Source of the DNA: JAQUGA01 sp964521105
Lineage (GTDB): Bacteria; Bacteroidota; Bacteroidia; Bacteroidales; WCHB1-69
Assembly (NCBI GenBank): GCA_964521105.1
Contig: CAZFPO010000148.1
Location: forward strand, 1-6,162
Direction: 5' to 3'
Length of the DNA stretch: 6,162 nucleotides
Under the pieces are notes generated by a model. It had not been told where the DNA came from. It saw only the letters and a list, made by a program, of their open reading frames with translations, and searched no databases. This document shows positions 1-4,773 of the stretch, in pieces (positions within the stretch are counted from its first letter, which is position 1; each line of letters starts with the position of its first letter). Both the position numbers and the translations under genes were made by a program.

Positions 1-106
1 GACCTTTAACGTTGCTATTTGTAGATTGTCCAAATAGACTATTATTTGTTCCAAAAACAGCACTAAAAAAAATTGCTAGTACTACTAATTTGTATAGCTT
101 TATCAT
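1..106 (-). CDS. 5' end of an exported protein (signal peptide), partial
   Basis: An open frame starts with ATG at 106 and runs off the left edge; 35 complete codons are visible. The protein begins MIKLYKLVVLAIFFSAVF: a short Lys-containing n-region, a hydrophobic core and then a polar segment, ending in LFGQ, a common style of signal-peptidase I site in Bacteroidota. The mature part would begin QSTNSNVKG. A VKG motif soon after the signal peptide recalls the carboxypeptidase-like regulatory domain at the start of many TonB-dependent receptors, but nine residues are too few to say this. Export to the envelope is well supported; function is unknown. No convincing TTTG/TAnnTTTG promoter pair was found directly upstream. 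Confidence 0.7.
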   Translation of the reverse strand, partial: MIKLYKLVVLAIFFSAVFGTNNSLFGQSTNSNVKG

Positions 107-235
107 TTGTTTATCAATTTAAACCTTAATTAAATCTTAATTTTATAATCTTGTGTGTTAAAATATATATTTTTTGCAAAATAAAAAATAAAAGTACAAT
201 ATATTTTATACAAAGTCAATGCTTTTAGTGTTTTT

Positions 236-255
236 TTTTAACATATTTGTTAAAA
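236..255. repeat. Perfect 8-bp hairpin TTTTAACA-TATT-TGTTAAAA
   Basis: TTTTAACA (236-243) and TGTTAAAA (248-255) are perfect complements around a 4-nt loop. The segment ATATTTGTTAAAA (243-255) recurs exactly at 382-394. It lies about 130-150 bp upstream of the exported-protein gene, so it may be a protein-binding site or just an AT-rich chance repeat. Confidence 0.4.
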
Positions 256-382
256 TTTTTCGACAAACTATTACGGCTCTATTTGTAAGTAAAACAAAAT
301 CAACGGCATACAATGTTTTTTGTTGAAATTAGTTATACTTCTTGGCTAAATTAATATTAGATATTTAAAGGAAATTAGGGAA

Positions 383-418
383 TATTTGTTAAAAACATTA
401 AAGTTGTTTTAACAAATA
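383..418. repeat. 14-bp imperfect inverted repeat with TTTGTTAAAA core
   Basis: The left arm 383-397 (TATTTGTTAAAAACA) and right arm 405-418 (TGTTTTAACAAATA) are complementary along 14 bp with one bulged A, around a 7-nt loop. Neither strand has a T-tract placed as in a terminator and no gene ends nearby, so an operator or a degenerate mobile-repeat remnant is more likely than a terminator. The core is the same as in the hairpin at 236-255. Confidence 0.45.
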
Positions 419-668
419 AAACCGATTCTTAATTTTGAAATAAGAATTTGGCAATATTAATTTTTTAGTTGCTAAGATTTAATCACAAACTTATTAATAA
501 ATAGCTCATTGTTAATTGATTGATTTTATAATTATCAATTTTTAAATGACTAAATTTAAAGTAATGAAATAATTATCCTCACCAAAAAACTTTGTTGCAA
601 ATAATATAAAAGTCGAAGCCAACAAAAAAATTAAGACTAATATTTAGCAATTTTGCTTGATTATTAAA

Positions 669-699
669 AAATAAAGGAATATTCTAAAACTCCTTATTT
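669..699 (-). terminator. Weak hairpin overlapping the stop codon
   Basis: AAATAAAGGA (669-678) and TCCTTATTT (691-699) form a stem with one bulge around a 12-nt loop. Read on the minus strand it ends in a T-rich run (671-666) directly after the coiled-coil gene, overlapping its TAA. The stem has only two G-C pairs, so it is at best a weak terminator for the minus-strand gene string. Confidence 0.35.
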
Positions 700-1156
700 A
701 GTTTAAATTTTGAATTATTGGATTAAAGTGGTCTTTAATTATATCTTCATAAAACTCTTTCATTTCTTTGTTATTTTCCATCAAAAAATAAATTTTTGCT
801 CGATGAGATTCAATATCCGTACGAATTTGTAGAATTTTATTCATGTAATCGGCGTGAATTTCGGATATTGAAGCATTTAGTGTTTTCAACATTTCAGCTT
901 CTGATTTTGAAATTTTTTCATCACAAGTTTTTATTGTTTGCTCCATATTAATTTGATATTCAGCTTTAATCTTATGAATTTTTTTACGAAAAATGTAATT
1001 CATTAACACTATACATAGTGCGATTAAAAAGCTAAATAAAGCAGCAATAAATACTAAATTTATACTTGAAATATTTGCATTTTCATGAATGGAATTTTGC
1101 GAAAAGCAATTTAATATCAGTAATAAAAAACTGAAAATGAAGATAATTTTTTTCAT
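698..1156 (-). CDS. Membrane-anchored coiled-coil protein, unknown function
   Basis: This 152-residue protein is not recognised. Residues 1-20 look like a signal peptide or first hydrophobic segment (MKKIIFIFSFLLLILNCFS then Q). Residues 32-56 form a clear transmembrane helix followed by the basic RKK at 57-59, and the remainder is a charged, strongly helical, probably coiled-coil stretch (about 60-135) rich in Glu, Lys and Ile. By the positive-inside rule the basic flank puts the coiled-coil part in the cytoplasm. Cys17 is not in a canonical lipobox, because the preceding residue is Asn. The gene follows the ThiF-like gene by 79 bp. A TAATTTTG box (1184-1177) fits the -7 consensus but lacks a -33 TTTG, so it could have its own weak promoter or be the last gene of the operon. 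Confidence 0.75.
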   Translation of the reverse strand: MKKIIFIFSFLLLILNCFSQNSIHENANISSINLVFIAALFSFLIALCIVLMNYIFRKKIHKIKAEYQINMEQTIKTCDEKISKSEAEMLKTLNASISEIHADYMNKILQIRTDIESHRAKIYFLMENNKEMKEFYEDIIKDHFNPIIQNLN

Positions 1157-1235
1157 AAAATATTAATTTTGATTTACAAAATTAATAAAAAATTATGAAT
1201 TAAATTAAATAAAATTAAAATTAACAAAAAATATT

Positions 1236-1817
1236 TTATCTGTTAATTATTTTTGAAATGATAATATCCGCTTGAAGATTTGAAACTATGTTCACACGAG
1301 GTGCAATAGGCGGTAAGTTTTCATTCACTTCGTTTTCAAAATCACCACATAAAATTAGATTTCCGAAATTTTTTATACCTATTTTATCAAAATCGCCCCA
1401 GCCTGCTAACCCCGATGCTGAAATTATTGTCTTTTCGGGAAAGTGTGTTAATACCGTTTCAATTATCATTTGTTTTTGATCGCTTTTATCGAACGCTTCT
1501 ACAATAAAATCACAAGAATAAAAGATGCGACAAATATCATCGGGAGTTAGTTTGATATCGTGAATTTCGATATTACAATTTGGGTTAATGAGCTTTAAAT
1601 TTTCTTTCAAAGAAATTACTTTTTTTTTGCCAATTTGATGATAAAAGAAAAATTGTCGATTCAAATTTGACTCAGCAATGGTGTCAAAATCGGCAAGAAT
1701 CAGGTTGTTTATTCCTACTCTTACAAGCGATGAAGCACAGTTTGAACCCAGTCCACCACAACCAGCTATTCCAATTCGGTAAGATGATAATTTTTGTTTA
1801 ATTTCTTCAAAAATCAT
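1236..1817 (-). CDS. thiF: ThiF-family E1-like adenylyltransferase (short form)
   Basis: This 193-residue Rossmann-type protein of the ThiF/MoeB/E1 superfamily uses ATP to adenylate the C-terminal Gly of a ubiquitin-like sulfur carrier (ThiS in thiazole synthesis). Visible motifs: the P-loop-like GCGGLGSN (19-26), the acidic residue D43 with D45 after the second strand, the NLNRQ segment (51-55) with the arginine finger, Lys at 64-66, and the Mg/ATP-site Asp in EAFD (107-110). The C-terminal APRVNIVSNLQAD matches the short ThiF group of about 200 residues, which lacks the zinc-binding CxxC pairs of MoeB and full-length ThiF. No ThiS, ThiG or ThiH lies nearby, so the carrier partner is unknown. 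It starts 44 bp after trmN6. Two minus-strand -7-like boxes (TATTTTTG 1840-1833, TAATTTTG 1849-1842) could be an internal promoter. Family is certain, exact substrate is not. Confidence 0.85.
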   Translation of the reverse strand: MIFEEIKQKLSSYRIGIAGCGGLGSNCASSLVRVGINNLILADFDTIAESNLNRQFFFYHQIGKKKVISLKENLKLINPNCNIEIHDIKLTPDDICRIFYSCDFIVEAFDKSDQKQMIIETVLTHFPEKTIISASGLAGWGDFDKIGIKNFGNLILCGDFENEVNENLPPIAPRVNIVSNLQADIIISKIINR

Positions 1818-1861
1818 TTTATTTATTTTTTACAAAAATAACAAAATTATTCTTGTACTAT

Positions 1862-2563
1862 TTATAAGGAAATATAAAAATCGGACATTGTTTTTTTATA
1901 CATCTCAGCATAACTTTCATCGCTGTTTTTAAGTTCAAATTTTTTGATATTTATTTCACTCAATTTAAACGACCAGGAAGAAATTATCAATGAAATAGGT
2001 TTATTTGGTTTATCCGAAATTTCAATTTTAATATTGCAAAATAAATTAAATTTTGTCGCTTCTTTTGAATAAATTGAATGCATTGAATTAGGTAAAATTA
2101 GCCAAAATGAGCCGTAAGAATTTAAATTATTAGTAACGGTATTACATAACTCCGAAAAATTGAGTGTTTGATGATGATGAGCTATTTGTTTTGATTTTGT
2201 TTCAGGTAGTAGTGAATTTGTATAATAGGGCGGGTTTGAAACAATCAAGTCAAACTTTTTTTTGGAATTAAAATTCCTTGCATCTTTTAACGTAGCTGTT
2301 AAACGATTTGACCAAGGGGAATTCTTAAAATTTTCATTTGCTTGTTTCACCGAATTTTCATGAATATCAATTCCTACAATATTTGCATCACAACGTTGAG
2401 CTAACATTAAGGAGATAATTCCGCAACCACATCCAATTTCCAGAATGGCATCCACTTGTTCAACATGCGTTAATGCACCAAGAAGAACAGCATCCGTACC
2501 AATTTTCATACTCGAACAGGAGTGATTTATTCCGAATTGTTTAAAACGGAATTCATAATTCAT
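1862..2563 (-). CDS. trmN6: tRNA1(Val) adenine-37 N6-methyltransferase
   Basis: This 233-residue class I SAM-dependent methyltransferase is of the YfiC/TrmN6 type, which makes m6A37 next to the anticodon of tRNA-Val. The family signature is present in order: the N-terminal FRFKQF and KIGTDAVLLGA (20-30), SAM motif I EIGCGCG (42-48), the acidic D66 in VGIDIHE that would bind the ribose, and the catalytic NPPYY (110-114) of amino-methyltransferases. The C-terminal Y..MYKKTMSDFYISL is the usual family ending. Length is normal for the family. The ATG overlaps the TGA of rimM in an ATGA junction, implying translational coupling. Its place after rpsP-rimM, where proteobacteria carry trmD, keeps the operon's theme of ribosome and tRNA maturation. 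Confidence 0.9.
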   Translation of the reverse strand: MNYEFRFKQFGINHSCSSMKIGTDAVLLGALTHVEQVDAILEIGCGCGIISLMLAQRCDANIVGIDIHENSVKQANENFKNSPWSNRLTATLKDARNFNSKKKFDLIVSNPPYYTNSLLPETKSKQIAHHHQTLNFSELCNTVTNNLNSYGSFWLILPNSMHSIYSKEATKFNLFCNIKIEISDKPNKPISLIISSWSFKLSEINIKKFELKNSDESYAEMYKKTMSDFYISL

Positions 2564-3096
2564 GATCCACTAATATATAATTCAATTAAACCTTCTGGAG
2601 CTTCAATTTCAATGGATTTATTTTTTCTATCCACCGATTTAAAAAACTTATCAATTACTGGTATAAGAATTTCGATGCCCTCATCGTTTAAAACACTCAT
2701 AATTGTTTGACCAGGATTATCATAAAAAATTTGAACTTTTCCAATAGTTCCATACTCTTTGTCTACCACTTGAAATCCAATCACTTCGTGAAAATAAAAT
2801 TTGTTACCACTCAATTTTGGCAACATATTAAGAGGTAAATAAGCCGCTGCATTTATTAAAGAAGATACTTCTTCCGCACCAAAGTTATGGAAAGAGACAA
2901 TAATATTAAATCTGTTTTTAATTTTACTGTTATCAATCATAAAAGGAATCAGTTCTCCTTGAATTTCAAGAAGAACTGATTCAATATTGTAATAAATTTC
3001 AGGAGAATCGGTGTCTAAAAATAAAATGACTTCTCCTTTATAACCAAATAATTTAGTAATTTTTCCTAAATAAAAGCAATCATCGATCGCTATCAT
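2560..3096 (-). CDS. rimM: Ribosome maturation factor RimM
   Basis: This 178-residue protein is close to the usual RimM length (about 170). The N-terminal RimM domain opens with LGKITKLFGYKGEV (10-23). The PRC-barrel domain runs from about residue 100 (YFHEVIGFQVVD) through GKVQIFYDNPGQTIMSV (119-135) to EILIPVIDKFFKSVD (142-156) and IEIEAPEGLIELY at the end. RimM binds S19 and acts in maturation of the 30S head and 3' domain of 16S rRNA. The start is only 11 bp after the rpsP stop, and the stop overlaps trmN6, so the three genes share one transcript. Confidence 0.93.
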   Translation of the reverse strand: MIAIDDCFYLGKITKLFGYKGEVILFLDTDSPEIYYNIESVLLEIQGELIPFMIDNSKIKNRFNIIVSFHNFGAEEVSSLINAAAYLPLNMLPKLSGNKFYFHEVIGFQVVDKEYGTIGKVQIFYDNPGQTIMSVLNDEGIEILIPVIDKFFKSVDRKNKSIEIEAPEGLIELYISGS

Positions 3097-3107
3097 CTCA
3101 GATTAAA

Positions 3108-3689
3108 TTATTCGGGAGCTTGTTCTGTTTCGGCAACAGCTTCTGGTGCAGTTTCTTCAACTTCTGCAACGGGTGCTTTTGCTTCAACAACTTCTTCTTT
3201 ATTATTTTGTTTAGCTTGAGCATCAAGTTCTTTTTGACGTTTTTCGGCTAATAAGGCTTCGCGAGTTTCATTAACTTTTACTTCCGCTTCAAGTGCTTTC
3301 TTTTTCTCATTTTTGGCTTGCAACTCCATCTCTTTTTCAAACTTACTTAGGTTAGCTTCTTTTTCACTTACCCATTTTGCAAATTTTTGTTCCGCTACTT
3401 CCATGGTAAAAGCTCCTTTATTAACTCCACCTATTAAATGATGTTTGTACAAAACGCCTTCGCGACGTAAAATTGAACGAACGGTGTCAGAGGGAGAGGC
3501 TCCAACGCCAATCCAATACATTGCTCTATCAAAGTCTAAATTAATTTCAGCAGGATTGGTCATAGGGTTATATTTGCCTATATTCTCAATGAAACGCCCA
3601 TCACGAGGTGCTCGACCATCTGCTACTACTATTTGGTAAAAAGGTTTACCTTTTTTGCCGTGGCGTTGTAATCTAATTCTTGCTGGCAT
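3108..3689 (-). CDS. rpsP: 30S ribosomal protein S16 with long C-terminal extension
   Basis: Residues 1-85 are a full S16: MPARIRLQRHGKKGKPFYQI, then VVADGRAPRDGRFIENIGKYNP, the MYWIGVGASPSDTV segment and the RREGVLYKHH end. S16 binds 16S rRNA in the 5'/central domain of the small subunit. Where E. coli S16 stops at 82 residues, this protein goes on for about 108 more: a helical, Lys/Glu-rich part (about 95-165) and a final Ala/Pro/Glu tail (166-193, repeated EA, AP and VAE units). Such extensions are common in Bacteroidota S16 and are not a frameshift product. It is the first gene of the rpsP-rimM-trmN6 operon, 35 bp from a well-placed promoter box. Confidence 0.96.
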   Translation of the reverse strand: MPARIRLQRHGKKGKPFYQIVVADGRAPRDGRFIENIGKYNPMTNPAEINLDFDRAMYWIGVGASPSDTVRSILRREGVLYKHHLIGGVNKGAFTMEVAEQKFAKWVSEKEANLSKFEKEMELQAKNEKKKALEAEVKVNETREALLAEKRQKELDAQAKQNNKEEVVEAKAPVAEVEETAPEAVAETEQAPE

Positions 3690-3723
3690 AGCTTTTTTTT
3701 ATTGGTTTTTAATTTTGAGTTTG

Positions 3724-3731
3724 CAAAGATA
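3724..3731 (-). promoter_or_regulatory. -7 box (TATCTTTG) of the rpsP operon promoter
   Basis: On the minus strand 3731-3724 reads TATCTTTGC, an exact match to the Bacteroidota primary-sigma -7 box TAnnTTTG. Transcription would start near 3717 and give a leader of about 28 nt before the rpsP ATG. No TTTG is seen at the expected -33 distance, so the upstream element is weak. The plus-strand ftsB promoter faces away from it. Confidence 0.65.
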
Positions 3732-3948
3732 TAAATTATTTCTTTATAATTTAGTTCTTTACGATGATTTTTTTATTTTTTTCAGCAATACGATTCCAAT
3801 TCTATGTTTAAATTTTTTTTCATCGAGGAATACTCTAACGACAATTAAGAATTAAAAAAATTTATTTTATGTTTGGTTGAGTATAGATATAAACAAAACC
3901 TATTTGATAAAAAAATGGGCAGAGCGGATTAAAATATATTTTTATGCG

Positions 3949-3956
3949 TATTTTTG
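3949..3956 (+). promoter_or_regulatory. Possible -7 box (TATTTTTG) for ftsB
   Basis: TATTTTTG fits TAnnTTTG and lies 22 bp before the ATG of the DivIC/FtsB gene, giving a leader of about 15 nt. No -33 TTTG is present at the right distance, and T-rich sequence gives such matches often, so support is moderate to low. Confidence 0.4.
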
Positions 3957-3978
3957 TTCAAATTTTAATTAGAATACG

Positions 3979-4287
3979 ATGAAGATGCCCAAGATGATAA
4001 AAAACAAGTACTTTTTGACTTTTATCATATTTTTTATCTATATGCTTTTTTTTGATTCGAACAATCTGATTCGTCAGTTTGAGTTAATGAAAGAGCTTAA
4101 AGGGGTGGAGGTAGAGCGGAAATATTATATGGAAGAAATTAACTCGAATGTTTCAACTACCGAAAATTTATTGTCGGATATAAAAAAACTTGAACGTTAT
4201 GCTCGCGAAAAATTTCTAATGAAAAGGTCTGATGAAGATGTTTTTATGATTGTACGACCAAAAGTTGAAGAGGAGTTAGAAAAATAA
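3979..4287 (+). CDS. ftsB: Septum formation initiator, DivIC/FtsB-like
   Basis: This 102-residue bitopic protein has a short basic N-terminus, one transmembrane helix at about 10-25 (KYFLTFIIFFIYMLFF), then DSNNLIRQ and a coiled coil to about residue 72, and the family motif LERYAREKFLMKRSDEDVFMI (71-91) near the end. The family bridges FtsL and FtsQ/DivIB in the divisome and helps activate septal peptidoglycan synthesis; the coiled coil sits outside the inner membrane. The length fits. ATG codons at 3979, 3985 and 3994 are all possible starts; none has a clear Shine-Dalgarno, and the choice hardly changes the topology. The gene stands alone on the plus strand, divergent from rpsP, and ends before a strong hairpin. 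Confidence 0.88.
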   Translation: MKMPKMIKNKYFLTFIIFFIYMLFFDSNNLIRQFELMKELKGVEVERKYYMEEINSNVSTTENLLSDIKKLERYAREKFLMKRSDEDVFMIVRPKVEEELEK

Positions 4288-4333
4288 ATAAAATTTTTTT
4301 TTATCGATTGATTTTTAAGAATTCTATCAAATA

Positions 4334-4368
4334 AAAAACCGAGATAAGGTATCTATATCTCGGTTTTT
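4334..4368. terminator. Strong bidirectional intrinsic terminator
   Basis: AAAAACCGAGATA (4334-4346) pairs perfectly with TATCTCGGTTTTT (4356-4368) around a 9-nt loop: a 13-bp stem with T-tracts on both sides (five T on the plus strand, six on the minus strand). It ends ftsB on the plus strand. On the minus strand it lies 4 nt after the tRNA 3' end, the usual place for a tRNA gene's own terminator. Confidence 0.9.
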
Positions 4369-4372
4369 CTAG

Positions 4373-4393
4373 TGTTCCAGCTGGGATTCGAAC
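4373..4393 (-). pseudogene. tRNA 3'-end remnant, probable integration (att) scar
   Basis: On the minus strand this reads, in order, G53 and the T-loop TTCGAAT (4392-4386), the 3' T-stem CCCAG (4385-4381), the 3' acceptor strand CTGGAAC (4380-4374) and discriminator A (4373), with no encoded CCA, as is usual in Bacteroidota. The matching 5' T-stem (CTGGG) is absent: TTAATA stands there instead, and no anticodon arm, D-arm or 5' acceptor (GTTCCAG) follows upstream. The break therefore falls at the T-loop boundary, where tyrosine recombinases commonly cross over when elements integrate into tRNA genes. Isotype cannot be assigned. No second copy or integrase lies in the window, so an att role is inferred. 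Confidence 0.65.
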
Positions 4394-4400
4394 TATTAAG

Positions 4401-4442
4401 TTATATTGCTGATATATAGTAGTTTGCAAATTCATTTTTCAT
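4401..4442 (-). CDS. 13-codon ORF between promoter and tRNA remnant
   Basis: ATG at 4442 opens MKNEFANYYISAI and stops with TAA 8 nt before the tRNA remnant. A GAGGTGG sequence ends 5 nt before the ATG, resembling a Shine-Dalgarno, and a good promoter lies about 70 bp upstream. In the same frame before the ATG the strand reads HLSAKYTEKIGDI, stop, GGI, so the ORF may be the tail of a longer, interrupted coding sequence rather than a true small gene. No similarity is recognised. Confidence 0.25.
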   Translation of the reverse strand: MKNEFANYYISAI

Positions 4443-4513
4443 AATACCACCTCAAATATCACCGATTTTTTCAGTATATTTTGCACTTAAATGAACGTCT
4501 TTTCTCTCTTACA

Positions 4514-4546
4514 CAAAGATACAAAATTATTCAATATTGAAGCAAA
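4514..4546 (-). promoter_or_regulatory. Complete Bacteroidota promoter, TTTG-N21-TATCTTTG
   Basis: On the minus strand TTTG (4546-4543) is followed after 21 nt by TATCTTTG (4521-4514), matching both the -33 and -7 boxes of the Bacteroidota primary sigma factor. It is the best promoter in the window. Transcription would start near 4507 and run through the 13-codon ORF and the tRNA remnant to the hairpin at 4334-4368, giving an RNA of about 170 nt. Confidence 0.65.
4530..4541. promoter_or_regulatory. 12-bp palindrome between the promoter boxes, candidate operator
   Basis: TTCAATATTGAA is a perfect 12-bp palindrome occupying most of the spacer between the -33 and -7 boxes at 4514-4546. A dimeric repressor bound there would block RNA polymerase directly. 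No regulator gene is visible nearby, and the site is AT-rich, so function is inferred from position only. Confidence 0.4.
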
Positions 4547-4575
4547 AAATCTACTTTTTTTTACTTTTCCCACAG

Positions 4576-4641
4576 TTATATAAGTCCAAAAACCACTCTT
4601 AAGTAAATACGATCAATCTTATTTAGGCGCCAACACCACAT
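4576..4641 (-). CDS. 21-residue basic peptide ORF with good ribosome-binding site
   Basis: ATG at 4641 opens MWCWRLNKIDRIYLRVV and four further residues before TAA at 4576. AGGAG (4655-4651) lies 9 nt before the ATG, unusually good spacing for this AT-rich phylum where Shine-Dalgarno sequences are often missing. The peptide is basic with a Trp/Cys start. No promoter box is clear, and an ORF this short can arise by chance. Confidence 0.2.
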   Translation of the reverse strand: MWCWRLNKIDRIYLRVVFGLI

Positions 4642-4716
4642 AATTCTAAACTCCTAAAATCCGTATCAATTTTTAAGTGTTTAATTCGGTACTTGCAGTA
4701 AATATTAGCATTTTAA

Positions 4717-4751
4717 GTTTATCACAATAGCAAAAGTGCCATATGGTAAAC
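4717..4751. repeat. Interrupted inverted repeat with CCATATGG palindrome
   Basis: GTTTA (4717-4721) pairs with TAAAC (4747-4751), CAC (4723-4725) with GTG (4736-4738), and CCATATGG (4739-4746) is itself a perfect palindrome. It could fold as a branched hairpin just downstream of the immunity candidate, but no T-tract follows on the minus strand, so it is not a standard terminator. It might be an element end or a recombination site. Confidence 0.25.
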
Positions 4752-4773
4752 GACCTATGCACACTGCCGAATA

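Larger units (their letters stand above)
107..697. other. AT-rich intergenic spacer with related inverted repeats
   Basis: This stretch of about 590 bp separates two minus-strand genes. No credible ORF or RNA gene was seen on either strand. It contains three occurrences of the core TTTGTTAAAA (246-255 and 385-394 direct, 406-416 inverted), two hairpins built from them, and smaller inverted repeats: ATTCTTA/TAAGAAT at 425-447 and AATTGAT/ATCAATT at 514-540. In such AT-rich sequence short inverted repeats arise by chance, so only the shared core deserves attention. One minus-strand TAAGTTTG box (493-486) matches the Bacteroidota -7 consensus but has no -33 partner and lies far from a start. Confidence 0.6.
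4394..4773. other. Gene-poor accessory junction between tRNA scar and toxin module
   Basis: These 380 bp hold a complete promoter with internal palindrome (minus strand), two very small minus-strand ORFs, and a palindromic structure near 4717-4751. No ordinary gene is visible. The stretch lies directly inside the tRNA scar, so it may be the end of an integrated element or degraded remains of one. Confidence 0.55.

Noticed and set aside
177..218. Promoter of the exported-protein gene (minus-strand TTATTTTG at 184-177 with TTTG at 214-211)
   Set aside because: The -7 box has a mismatch and the spacing of 26 nt is longer than the usual Bacteroidota promoter.
1105..1110. Lipoprotein signal at Cys17 of the coiled-coil protein
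   Set aside because: The residues before Cys are L-I-L-N; Asn at -1 does not fit the lipobox, and Ser-Gln soon after looks like an ordinary signal or membrane segment.
1288..1479. Plus-strand ORF inside the ThiF-like gene
   Set aside because: Entirely antisense to a gene with clear family motifs; no similarity of its own.
2522..2710. Plus-strand ORF across the trmN6/rimM junction
   Set aside because: Antisense to two well-identified overlapping genes.
3445..3855. Two plus-strand ORFs (3445-3639, 3655-3855) over rpsP and its promoter region
   Set aside because: The first mirrors the S16 core; the second is a hydrophobic shadow running from the rpsP start into AT-rich intergenic DNA, with no promoter or ribosome-binding site.
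4373..4393. Complete tRNA gene
   Set aside because: Only the last 20-21 nt are present; the 5' T-stem, anticodon arm, D-arm and 5' acceptor are missing.
4373..4507. tmRNA (ssrA) made of the mini-ORF plus tRNA end
   Set aside because: The peptide does not end in the usual ALAA-type tag, the stop lies only 8 nt from the T-loop where tmRNAs have pseudoknots, and no complementary 5' acceptor strand exists.
4620..4760. Integron attC site around GGCGCC and the GTTTA/TAAAC repeat
   Set aside because: No properly placed RYYYAAC/GTTRRRY pair with the expected stem architecture was found.
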